Source of the DNA: Flavobacterium sp. 270
GTDB taxonomy: Bacteria > Bacteroidota > Bacteroidia > Flavobacteriales > Flavobacteriaceae
DNA length: 64,000 nt
Reading direction: 5' to 3'
NCBI RefSeq assembly: GCF_004368785.1
Contig: NZ_SODM01000001.1
Coordinates: 1,364,001-1,428,000 of the forward strand
A model generated the notes under the pieces. It saw only the letters and a program-made list of their open reading frames with translations, did no database searches and was not told the origin of the DNA. The number at the start of each line of letters is the position of its first letter. Within the stretch, counting starts at the first letter, position 1. The position numbers and the translations under genes were made by a program. Shown here in pieces: positions 25,147-35,110 of the stretch.

Positions 25147-26625
25147 ATGCCATTATATACAACGCAGTCTCTAAAAATATACAATTCACTTTCGGGTGAA
25201 AAAGAAAATTTCAAACCAATCCATGAAGGAAATGTTGGAATGTATGTTTGTGGACCTACAGTTTATAGTAATGTACATTTAGGAAATGTTAGGACTTTTA
25301 TGTCTTTTGATGTTATTTTTAGGTATTTCCTGCATTTAGATTATAAAGTACGCTACGTTAGAAATATTACTGATGTTGGACATATTGTGGATGATGTTGA
25401 TGAAGGAGAAGATAAAATCGCTAAAAAAGCACGTTTAGAGCAATTAGAACCTATGGAGGTTGTACAGCGCTATACGGTAGACTTTCATGATATTTTAAAG
25501 TCTTTCAACTTTTTACCACCAAGTATTGAGCCAACTGCAACAGGGCATATTATTGAACAAATCGAAATCATCAAAAAAATTATCGATACCGGAATTGGTT
25601 ATGAAGCCAACGGATCTGTTTATTTTGATGTGGTTAAATATAACGAAACCAATAATTACGGCGTTTTAAGCGGCAGAAATATCGAAGATATGCTTGCTAA
25701 TACACGTGATCTTGATGGACAATCAGATAAAAGGAATCCACAGGATTTTGCACTTTGGAAAAAAGCAGAACCAGAACACATTATGAGATGGCCGTCTCCT
25801 TGGAGCGATGGTTTTCCAGGCTGGCATCTTGAATGTACTGCAATGAGTACCAAATATCTTGGAAATCATTTTGACATTCACGGAGGTGGAATGGATTTAA
25901 AATTCCCACACCACGAATGCGAAATTGCACAAAACGAAGCGTGCACAGGTCAATCGCCGGTAAATTACTGGATGCATGCTAATATGCTTACTTTAAACGG
26001 TAAGAAAATGGCAAAATCAACTGGAAATAATATTTTACCAGGCGAAATTTTAAGTGGAGACAACAACATCTTAAGTAAAGCTTTTTCTGCTTCTGTAACT
26101 CGTTTCTTTATGTTACAGGCACATTACAGAAGTATTTTAGATTTTTCTGATGATGCCATTGTTGCTGCAGAAAAAGGATATAAAAGATTGATGGAAGCTG
26201 TTGATGCTTTACCAAATATTACAGCCGGCGCTTCTAGTTCGATTGATTTTTCTTCTTGGAAACAATTGTGCTACGATGCCATGAACGACGATTTTAATAC
26301 ACCCATTTTAATCGCTCAATTGTTTGAAGCTGTTCGTTACATCAATTTATTAAAAGAAGGAAAAGAAACTATTTCTACAGAAGACCTAAATACTTTTACA
26401 ACAGCAATTAATGCATTTGTATTTGATGTTTTAGGTTTGAGCGACGAGAAAGCAGCAGACAGCAATAATGATAAATTAGAAGGTGTCGTAAATATGCTTA
26501 TCGGAATGAGAAATCAAGCGCGTGCAGATAAAAACTTTGCACTTTCTGACCAAATTCGTGATCAATTGATTGCTTTAGGCATTCAGTTGAAAGACGGAAA
26601 AGAAGGAACCAGTTTTTCGATATAA
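25147..26625 (+). CDS. cysS: Cysteinyl-tRNA synthetase
   Basis: Class I synthetase of 492 residues that charges tRNA-Cys. [19 protein letters not shown] contains the zinc cysteine C35 and the HIGH-type HLGN at 44-47. The other zinc ligands appear in [10 protein letters not shown] and [20 protein letters not shown] is the KMSKS motif near residue 285. The anticodon-binding C-terminal part is complete. It is followed after 21 bases by yidD and then lgt, a likely transcription unit. Confidence 0.97.
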   Translation: MPLYTTQSLKIYNSLSGEKENFKPIHEGNVGMYVCGPTVYSNVHLGNVRTFMSFDVIFRYFLHLDYKVRYVRNITDVGHIVDDVDEGEDKIAKKARLEQLEPMEVVQRYTVDFHDILKSFNFLPPSIEPTATGHIIEQIEIIKKIIDTGIGYEANGSVYFDVVKYNETNNYGVLSGRNIEDMLANTRDLDGQSDKRNPQDFALWKKAEPEHIMRWPSPWSDGFPGWHLECTAMSTKYLGNHFDIHGGGMDLKFPHHECEIAQNEACTGQSPVNYWMHANMLTLNGKKMAKSTGNNILPGEILSGDNNILSKAFSASVTRFFMLQAHYRSILDFSDDAIVAAEKGYKRLMEAVDALPNITAGASSSIDFSSWKQLCYDAMNDDFNTPILIAQLFEAVRYINLLKEGKETISTEDLNTFTTAINAFVFDVLGLSDEKAADSNNDKLEGVVNMLIGMRNQARADKNFALSDQIRDQLIALGIQLKDGKEGTSFSI

Positions 26626-26646
26626 ATTTTCAATTTCTAATAAACC

Positions 26647-26886
26647 ATGAAACTCACAACTCCATTTGTTTTATTAGTCAGGTTTTATCAAACAGCCATT
26701 TCGCCATTCACACCAGCGTCATGCAGATTTGAACCAACGTGTTCAAGTTATATGATTGAAGCCTTGCAGATTCATGGATTGTTTTATGGAGGATACTTAG
26801 GATTGAAACGCATTTTAAGTTGTCATCCTTGGGGAAAAACAGGATACGATCCCGTTCCAGAGAAGAAATGTTCACACAAACATTAA
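26647..26886 (+). CDS. yidD: Membrane protein insertion efficiency factor YidD
   Basis: 79-residue peripheral membrane protein that assists YidC/Sec-dependent insertion. The family pattern is complete: [23 protein letters not shown] (Cys pair), [38 protein letters not shown]. In many bacteria it is beside rpmH-rnpA-yidC; here it lies between cysS and lgt. Short His-rich tail (CSHKH). Confidence 0.95.
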   Translation: MKLTTPFVLLVRFYQTAISPFTPASCRFEPTCSSYMIEALQIHGLFYGGYLGLKRILSCHPWGKTGYDPVPEKKCSHKH

Positions 26887-26952
26887 CTTATTATAAAGAC
26901 GAACTCTACTTTAAATATTTATTTTTACAATACACATAAAATACAAAAACAT

Positions 26953-27885
26953 ATGACACACGCCTTAAATATCATTTGGAATCCTTCAGAAGGAATTAAT
27001 TTAGGATTTTTCATGATTCGTTATTACAGCTTAATGTTCGTAATTGCTTTCGGTTTAGGATGGTACATTATGAAAAAGATTTTCGAACGCGAAAATGAAT
27101 CTATTGATAAACTAGATTCTTTATTTGTTTGGACTGTTTTAGCAACTTTGGCGGGCGCTCGTTTAGGACACGTTTTCTTTTATGATTGGGAATATTTTAG
27201 AAATCATTTACTTGAAATCATTCTGCCTGTTAAATTTGAACCAAAATTTGAGTTTACAGGATATCAAGGATTAGCAAGTCATGGTGCTGCAATTGCCATT
27301 ATTATTGCGATGTATTATTACAGCAAAATGATTTTAAAACGTCCATTATTATGGATTTTAGATCGTGTAGTTATTCCTGTTGCAAGTGGCGCTATTTTTG
27401 TTCGTTTAGGAAATTTTTTCAATTCTGAAATTATCGGACACGAAACAGCTTCTCCATTCGGGATTCGTTTTTTACACGATCAATTTAGTAAAGCTGAAGC
27501 CGTAAATGCTACACAAATTCCCAATCCAAAAGACGCATATACTGCAATTGCAACCGATCCAAAATTTGCAGATTTGTTAGCTCAGGTTCCCGCAAAACAT
27601 CCAACACAACTATACGAAGCATTCTGTTATATTTTTGTATTTGCGATCTTATTTTTCTTGTATTGGAAAACAAATGCAAGACTTAAAACAGGATATTTAT
27701 TCGGATTGTTTTTAGTTCTTTTGTTTGTAGTACGTTTTATTGTAGAATTTGTAAAAGAAAGCCAAGGTGGATTTGAAAATGAATTAGGCATATTTTCAAC
27801 AGGACAATGGCTAAGTATTCCATTTATAATTATTGGACTTTTCTTTGTCATTAGAGCTCAAAGAAATCCTTTAGCAACTTCTTAG
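26953..27885 (+). CDS. lgt: Prolipoprotein diacylglyceryl transferase
   Basis: Inner-membrane enzyme that transfers diacylglycerol from phosphatidylglycerol to the lipobox cysteine of prolipoproteins. 310 residues with about seven helices. Recognised motifs: GARLGHVFFYDWEYF, YQGLASHGAAIAI, the Lgt signature VRLGNFFNSEIIGHET, and HPTQLYEAFCYIFVF. An extra ~30-residue segment (AEAVNATQIPNPKDAY) lies in the periplasmic head region, as in other Bacteroidota enzymes. Last gene of the cysS-yidD-lgt run. Confidence 0.96.
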   Translation: MTHALNIIWNPSEGINLGFFMIRYYSLMFVIAFGLGWYIMKKIFERENESIDKLDSLFVWTVLATLAGARLGHVFFYDWEYFRNHLLEIILPVKFEPKFEFTGYQGLASHGAAIAIIIAMYYYSKMILKRPLLWILDRVVIPVASGAIFVRLGNFFNSEIIGHETASPFGIRFLHDQFSKAEAVNATQIPNPKDAYTAIATDPKFADLLAQVPAKHPTQLYEAFCYIFVFAILFFLYWKTNARLKTGYLFGLFLVLLFVVRFIVEFVKESQGGFENELGIFSTGQWLSIPFIIIGLFFVIRAQRNPLATS

Positions 27886-27907
27886 TTAAGAAAAAGACTA
27901 AATATAC

Positions 27908-27943
27908 AAACGCCCAATATTTTAAAAATATTGGGCGTTTTCT
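27908..27943. terminator. Bidirectional terminator between lgt and the convergent gene
   Basis: AAACGCCCAATATT at 27908-27921 pairs perfectly with 27927-27940, 14 bp of stem around a 5-base loop. It lies 22 bases past lgt and just beyond the stop of the opposing gene, so it serves both. Confidence 0.9.
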
Positions 27944-28558
27944 TTATAAGAAATACGAAACTCCAAATTCAATATTTTTAGTATTATAACCAGCATTTGT
28001 ACTGGTAAATCCTGCATTTGAAACATGCCTAAAACTTGGACGCACATCAAATTGTATTCTTTCTATTTTAAAAGAAAGACCTAAAGCCAGAACATCCGCA
28101 AAAGCAAAACCATCAGACATTCTTTCTGTTTCTGTATCTGTAATCATTGGCCCGACACTTCCTAATACATATAAAGAAAAACTTTCATTTATCGGTTTTC
28201 TGATTAAAAATCCAAGATTAAGCACATATTCATGAATATCTTTTAATTGTGTATATAAAGCCCTCTTTTCAATAAAATTCGGGGTATCTGGTTTAACAAA
28301 ATAAAGGTTTAGCAATTGATGTTTGGCGAAATTAATTTCTGGTTGTACCAAAATTTCAAATTGAAAATGTTTGGTTTCTTTTAATTTATAATAAAATTGA
28401 GCTTTATAAAAATGATTCACAAAAGTGTAATCTTTATTATTGAACTCACTTCCAAATCCGGAATTAAATCCAACGGCAAAATTACGTTCTTTTACTTGTC
28501 CATTCATCTGGAATGTTACTAGGAGAAATAATAAACTTAATTTTAGAATTCTAATCAT
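27944..28558 (-). CDS. Outer-membrane beta-barrel protein, PagL-like (lipid A deacylase candidate)
   Basis: 204-residue exported protein with a signal peptide (MIRILKLSLLFLLVTFQMNGQ) and about eight amphipathic strands, ending in FGVSYFL. Near the C-terminus FRHVSNAGFTSTNAGYN (H178, S180, N181) resembles the catalytic His-x-Ser-Asn-Ala stretch of PagL lipid A 3-O-deacylases, followed by E197 in NIEFGV; spacing from Ser to Glu is longer than I recall for PagL. If the match holds it would remove an acyl chain from lipid A at the outer membrane. If not, it is a generic small porin-like barrel. It is convergent with lgt and lies downstream of secDF. Confidence 0.55.
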   Translation of the reverse strand: MIRILKLSLLFLLVTFQMNGQVKERNFAVGFNSGFGSEFNNKDYTFVNHFYKAQFYYKLKETKHFQFEILVQPEINFAKHQLLNLYFVKPDTPNFIEKRALYTQLKDIHEYVLNLGFLIRKPINESFSLYVLGSVGPMITDTETERMSDGFAFADVLALGLSFKIERIQFDVRPSFRHVSNAGFTSTNAGYNTKNIEFGVSYFL

Positions 28559-28593
28559 ACATCTGTTTTAGAGCATTAAATATAGCACAAAAA

Positions 28594-28619
28594 AAAGATC
28601 CAGTTTTCACTGGATCTTT
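28594..28619 (-). terminator. Terminator of secDF
   Basis: AAAGATCCAG at 28594-28603 pairs perfectly with 28610-28619 around a 6-base loop; an A-tract on the plus strand gives the U-tract for the secDF transcript. Confidence 0.85.
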
Positions 28620-28642
28620 CTATTATATAAACTAAGGTTTAA

Positions 28643-31615
28643 TTATGCCTTATTGTGTTTGTCTTCGATTATATGTTTATCATCTGCAGAAATTGAATCT
28701 ACCAATACTGGCGTTGCAATAAATAATGATGAATAAGTTCCTACAACGATACCAACTAACATTGCGAAGATAAATCCTCTAATTGATTCTCCTCCGAAGA
28801 TAAACATTGTTAATAATACAATGATCATCATTAATGAAGTATTTAATGTTCTTGATAATGTAGTGTTAATAGAAGCATTTACGATATCTTCAAAAGTTCC
28901 TTTACGATTTCCGATGATGAACTCTCTAATTCTATCAAATACAATTACAGTATCATTCATCGAGTAACCAATTACGGTAAGAATCGCAGCAATAAAGTGC
29001 TGATCCATTTCCATGTGAAAAGGCATGAATTTATAACATAAAGAGTAAATTCCTAATACAAAGATTACGTCATGCGCTACCGCTGCAATCGCACCTAATG
29101 AATATTGCCATTTACGGAAAGATACCATTAAGTATAAGAAGATCGCTGCCATTGCACCAAGTACAGCCCAGTAAGAGTTTGTTTTAATATCTTCAGAGAT
29201 AGAAGCTCCTACTTTAGAAGATTGTAAAACTCCAACTTTTTTACCGTCGAATGTATTCGTAAATTTATCATAAGAAACATTTGGGAAATATTTCGCCAAT
29301 GCTTTGTATAATTTTTGATTTACTTCTTCATCCACAGCTACACCGTCTTCTTTAATTTTATATTTAGTAGTGATTTTCAATTGATCATCATCACCTAAAA
29401 TTTTAGCTTCAACCGGAGTGCCAAATGCAGCAGATAATTCGTCTGAAACTGTAGTTGCATCAACTGGTTTTTCAAATTTAACCTGGAATGTTCTTCCTCC
29501 AACAAAATCAACACCTTCATCTAATCCGTTTACGAAGAAGATAGAAATTAAACTTACTACAACTACAATAGAAGAGAAGATATAAGTGAATTTTTTGATT
29601 TTGATAAAATCAAAGTGGAAGTTAGTAAACCAGTTTTTAGTAATGTTTGTAGAGAAAGTTAAATCTCCTTTTCCAGCAATATTTCTATCAATAAAGATTC
29701 TTGCGATAAAGATTGATGTAAACATTGAAGTTACGATACCAATAAGTAAAGTTAAAGCGAAACCTTTAATTGGTCCAGTTCCAAAAATAAACAAGATAGC
29801 TCCAGTTAAAACGTGAGTAACGTTTGCATCAATAATAGAACGCATTGCACCGTGCCATCCGTAAGATGTTACTACAGCTTCAGATAATGATTTACCTTCA
29901 CGTAATTCCTCTTTTGCCCTTTCAAATATAATAATGTTTGCATCTACCGCAGTACCTAAAGTTAATACGATACCTGCAATACCTGGCAATGTTAGCACGA
30001 AACCAAAACTTGCCATAATTCCGAATAAGAAAAGTAAGTTTAATAATAAAGCAAGATTAGCGTATAAACCAGCTTTACCATAATAGAACACCATCCATCC
30101 GCAAACTAATAAGAATCCAATGATAGAAGAAATTGTTCCTGCATCAATTGCAGCTTGTCCTAAAGATGGTCCAACAACAGTTGATTGAATAATATCTGCT
30201 GCAGCTGGTAATTTACCTGCATTTAAGATGTTTGCTAAATCTTTTGTTTCTGCTACATCAAAAGAACCTGTAATTTCAGATCTTCCTCCAGCAATTGGTC
30301 CGCTAGTTACACCTGGAGCAGAATATACAATATCATCTAATACGATAGCGATATAACTTTTTTGAGCAAAAGCTCTACCTGTTAATTCTTCCCAAACTTT
30401 AGCACCTTGACTGTTCATTTGCATAGAAACAGCTGGTTTACCCATTTGGTCAAAAGTATCTTTTGCATCAGTTACAACACCACCACTCATAGCAGGATTA
30501 TTGTCTCTGTTACCTTTTAAAGCGTATAATTCTACCGCTTCAATTTCTTTTCCTTTAGCATCTTTTAAAGTTGTTGGTTTACTCCAAACAAATTTAGCAT
30601 AATGCTGATCAGCAGCTAATAAAACTCTAATTTCTGGTCTTTTAAAATACGCATTGATTACTGCAGTATCTTTTGGAGCAAAATAACCTAAAACTGGTCC
30701 GTTACCATTATTGATAATTTTATCAAATAATGGGTTGTTTCCTTTTTTAGTTTCAGTAGAATCTTTAGCATCTGTTAATAAAGCATTCAATGAATCTTTA
30801 ACAACAGCTTTAGTTTCTGTTTTTTTGATTTCAGTCTTTTTTAAAGCTTCGTTAGTTGCTACTAAAAAGTTTCCGATTTCTTCTATTTTATAAGTTTCCC
30901 AGAACTCTAATTGAGCTTTTCCACCTAATAATTTTTTAATTCTATCAACATCCTTAGCACCTGGAAGCTCTACTAAGATTCTTCCTGTTTCTCCTAATTT
31001 CTGGATGTTTGGTTGTGTTACACCAAATTTGTCGATACGCTCTCTAAGTACTTTGTAAGCACTTTCTACAGACTCATCAACTTTTCTTTTGATCACTTTT
31101 TGAACTTGTGAATCAGACATTTGAAAATCGATTCCGCCTTCTCCTTGTAAACTTCTGTTTGCAAAGATATCTGGTGAAGCTAATTTTGTTGTTCCGCCTG
31201 AGTTTGCTTCAAAAGCTTCAAAAAACTTATTTAAATATGTTTTGTTTCCTTCTAAATTTGCCGTAGCATCTGCTAAAGATTTATTAAATACTGGATTTTT
31301 AGAATTGTTTGCTAATCCTTTTAAAACGTCTTTAATAGAAATTTGAAGAATTACGTTAATTCCTCCTTCTAAGTCAAGACCTTTGTTTAGTTGTTTGTTT
31401 TTTACTTCGTTGTAAGTAAAATCCGTAAAACCAAGATTCAGTACTTTTTCTTTACCAATAGAATCTAAATATTTTAATTCTTTATCAGGATTATCTCCTG
31501 CAAAAGCTTTGGCTTCACTTTTGACATTATTAGCCACATAGGTGAAGGAAAGTTGGTAAATACTTACCAATGCAAATAGAATTGCAAAAAATTTAATAAG
31601 TCCTTTATTCTGCAT
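28643..31615 (-). CDS. secDF: Fused protein translocase subunit SecDF
   Basis: Inner-membrane RND-type motor that uses the proton gradient to complete Sec-dependent export. Single chain of 990 residues: SecD part (~1-620) with first helix, large periplasmic P1 region (LEGGINVILQISIKD; RIDKFGVTQPNIQKLGETGRILVELPGA; TGSFDVAETKDLANILNAG) and helices with GTAVDANIIIFERAKEE; SecF part (~660-990) with VDFVGGRTFQVKF, helices and IGYSMNDTVIVFDRIRE. The conserved Asp residues of the proton path lie in the DANIIIFE and MNDTVIVFD motifs. Fusion is normal in Bacteroidota. The linker in P1 carries a Lys/Thr/Glu-rich insert (KKTEIKKTETKA). Confidence 0.97.
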   Translation of the reverse strand: MQNKGLIKFFAILFALVSIYQLSFTYVANNVKSEAKAFAGDNPDKELKYLDSIGKEKVLNLGFTDFTYNEVKNKQLNKGLDLEGGINVILQISIKDVLKGLANNSKNPVFNKSLADATANLEGNKTYLNKFFEAFEANSGGTTKLASPDIFANRSLQGEGGIDFQMSDSQVQKVIKRKVDESVESAYKVLRERIDKFGVTQPNIQKLGETGRILVELPGAKDVDRIKKLLGGKAQLEFWETYKIEEIGNFLVATNEALKKTEIKKTETKAVVKDSLNALLTDAKDSTETKKGNNPLFDKIINNGNGPVLGYFAPKDTAVINAYFKRPEIRVLLAADQHYAKFVWSKPTTLKDAKGKEIEAVELYALKGNRDNNPAMSGGVVTDAKDTFDQMGKPAVSMQMNSQGAKVWEELTGRAFAQKSYIAIVLDDIVYSAPGVTSGPIAGGRSEITGSFDVAETKDLANILNAGKLPAAADIIQSTVVGPSLGQAAIDAGTISSIIGFLLVCGWMVFYYGKAGLYANLALLLNLLFLFGIMASFGFVLTLPGIAGIVLTLGTAVDANIIIFERAKEELREGKSLSEAVVTSYGWHGAMRSIIDANVTHVLTGAILFIFGTGPIKGFALTLLIGIVTSMFTSIFIARIFIDRNIAGKGDLTFSTNITKNWFTNFHFDFIKIKKFTYIFSSIVVVVSLISIFFVNGLDEGVDFVGGRTFQVKFEKPVDATTVSDELSAAFGTPVEAKILGDDDQLKITTKYKIKEDGVAVDEEVNQKLYKALAKYFPNVSYDKFTNTFDGKKVGVLQSSKVGASISEDIKTNSYWAVLGAMAAIFLYLMVSFRKWQYSLGAIAAVAHDVIFVLGIYSLCYKFMPFHMEMDQHFIAAILTVIGYSMNDTVIVFDRIREFIIGNRKGTFEDIVNASINTTLSRTLNTSLMMIIVLLTMFIFGGESIRGFIFAMLVGIVVGTYSSLFIATPVLVDSISADDKHIIEDKHNKA

Positions 31616-31741
31616 TATTACTAAAAATTAATTATGTTTTATTGTTTGTTTTTGTTTTAAAGTCCCATAAAATAAGCCCTGCCTTGATTTTTCTTAACTA
31701 AAAAACTAGATCACGAATTACAACATTTTTCTTAAACCGAG

Positions 31742-31772
31742 CAAATATATAATTTACGAAAAGATTAACCAA
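31742..31772 (-). promoter_or_regulatory. Promoter of secDF
   Basis: On the minus strand, TTGG at 31772-31769 and TATATTTG at 31749-31742 with a 19-base spacer; -7 is a full match. Predicted leader of about 120 bases before the ATG at 31615, long for this window; no structured element is obvious in it. Confidence 0.65.
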
Positions 31773-31797
31773 TTTATTTATTAATTAAATCTCAAAA

Positions 31798-31834
31798 AAA
31801 AGACTGCAAAAGTGCAGCCTTATCTTTTTTTTAC
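31798..31834 (-). terminator. Terminator of mdh
   Basis: AAGACTGCA at 31800-31808 pairs with TGCAGCCTT at 31813-31821 (one G-U pair in the RNA). On the minus strand it is followed by a long T-tract. Confidence 0.75.
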
Positions 31835-31842
31835 CAATTTCA

Positions 31843-32778
31843 TTATACTAAAATCGATTTTAGGGCATCATTCATACCTCTAACCGCATCTGCACTTTTA
31901 GCAAATAAAGCTTTTTCCTGCTCGTTTAGCTGAATATCCAGAATTTCTTCTACTCCGTTTTTACCAATTATACAAGGTACTCCGATGCATATATCGTTTT
32001 GACCATATTCTCCTTCTACAAAAACAGAACATGCAATCATTTTCTTTTGATCGTTTAAAATACTATCTACTAAATAAGCAACTGAAGCTCCTGGCGCATA
32101 CCAAGCTGAAGTTCCAAGCAGACCTGTAAGGGTTGCTCCTCCTACCATAGTATCTGCAGCTACTTTTTGCAATACTTCTTCTGAAAGAAATTCTGTAACC
32201 GGAATTCCATTATAAGAAGCTAAACGTGTTAATGGAATCATAGTTGTATCTCCATGACCGCCAATAACCATTGCCGAAATATCATTTTGTGGTTTATCTA
32301 AAGCTAAAGAAAGATAGGTTCTAAAACGAGAACTATCTAAAGCTCCTCCCATACCAATAATTCTGTTTTTTGGTATTCCGGTAGCTTTTAGAGCCAGATA
32401 AGTCATAGTATCCATAGGATTTGAAACTACAACAATTATTGTATTTGGTGAATGTTTTAGTACATTTTCGGCAACTGTTTTTACAATTCCTGCATTTATA
32501 CCTATTAATTCTTCGCGAGTCATTCCTGGTTTTCTTGGAATTCCTGAGGTAATAACTACTACATCACTTCCAGCAGTTTTAGAATAGTCGTTGGTAACGC
32601 CGGAAACTTTGGTATTAAAACCTGTATTTGTGGCACATTGCATAATATCCAACGCTTTACCTTCGGCAAAACCTTCTTTAATATCCAACAATACTACTTC
32701 GCTTGCAATTCCTCTATAAGAAATAACATCTGCACATGTAGCTCCAACATTTCCTGCTCCTACAATGGTAACTTTCAT
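31843..32778 (-). CDS. mdh: Malate dehydrogenase
   Basis: NAD-dependent oxidation of malate to oxaloacetate in the citric acid cycle. 311 residues, of the LDH-like bacterial MDH class. GAGNVGA at 7-13 is the NAD-binding loop. Substrate-binding R82 and R88 lie in IPRKPGMTREE; Arg at this loop position (not Gln) marks malate rather than lactate specificity. D149 and R152 are in GGALDSSRFR, and the catalytic His is H175 in GGHGDTTMIP. It lies downstream of gyrB with a strong hairpin between them, so transcription is probably separate. Confidence 0.96.
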   Translation of the reverse strand: MKVTIVGAGNVGATCADVISYRGIASEVVLLDIKEGFAEGKALDIMQCATNTGFNTKVSGVTNDYSKTAGSDVVVITSGIPRKPGMTREELIGINAGIVKTVAENVLKHSPNTIIVVVSNPMDTMTYLALKATGIPKNRIIGMGGALDSSRFRTYLSLALDKPQNDISAMVIGGHGDTTMIPLTRLASYNGIPVTEFLSEEVLQKVAADTMVGGATLTGLLGTSAWYAPGASVAYLVDSILNDQKKMIACSVFVEGEYGQNDICIGVPCIIGKNGVEEILDIQLNEQEKALFAKSADAVRGMNDALKSILV

Positions 32779-32827
32779 ATTTTATACTTTATCGGTTATT
32801 AATTTATTTGTCTATTCTTTAAAAAGA

Positions 32828-32872
32828 CAATTCGTTTAATTGTCTAGTAAATTTAAACAATTAAACGAATTG
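32828..32872 (-). terminator. Long hairpin between gyrB and mdh
   Basis: CAATTCGTTTAATTGT at 32828-32843 pairs perfectly with 32857-32872, 16 bp of stem around 13 bases. On the minus strand it is followed by TCTTTTTAAAG, so it probably terminates gyrB before mdh. Confidence 0.75.
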
Positions 32873-32892
32873 GAAATTATTAATCTGATATT

Positions 32893-34857
<1,965 letters not shown>

Positions 34858-34872
34858 TTATTGTCTAACACG

Positions 34873-34880
34873 CAAATATA
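34873..34880 (-). promoter_or_regulatory. gyrB promoter -7 element
   Basis: Minus strand TATATTTG, a full match, 40 bases upstream of the gyrB ATG. The -33 side has no clear TTG. Confidence 0.55.
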
Positions 34881-34959
34881 TAAAAACGCGGTCTATATAA
34901 CCACTAAAATACGACTTAAAGCACTTAAGTTATTAACAGAAAACACAATTTAAATTTGA

Positions 34960-35092
34960 AAAGTTTAAAATTCCAAATTCCAAAATGAGAAAAACGCAAA
35001 AAGGAATCTGTTTAATGTAAAAAAATCCGAAACAGTAAAAACCGTTTCGGATTCCTATATTTCCAAAATTGGAATTTGGAGTTTAAAGAAAT
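34960..35092. repeat. Nested palindrome carrying the M16-gene terminator
   Basis: Inner stem AATCCGAAAC at 35024-35033 pairs with 35044-35053 and is flanked by A/T tracts: the terminator of the M16 peptidase gene. Outside it lies a looser inverted repeat made of AAATTCCAAATTCC (about 34970-34983) and its complement within 35061-35080. The same stem plus a CCAAAATTnGAATTTGG unit recurs at 37954-38016. Confidence 0.6.
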
Positions 35093-35110
35093 TGTGATTT
35101 TCTTTATTTA

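Noticed and set aside
32828..32872. Operator or attenuator for mdh
   Set aside because: The 16-bp hairpin with T-rich tail on the gyrB-transcript side is better explained as the gyrB terminator.
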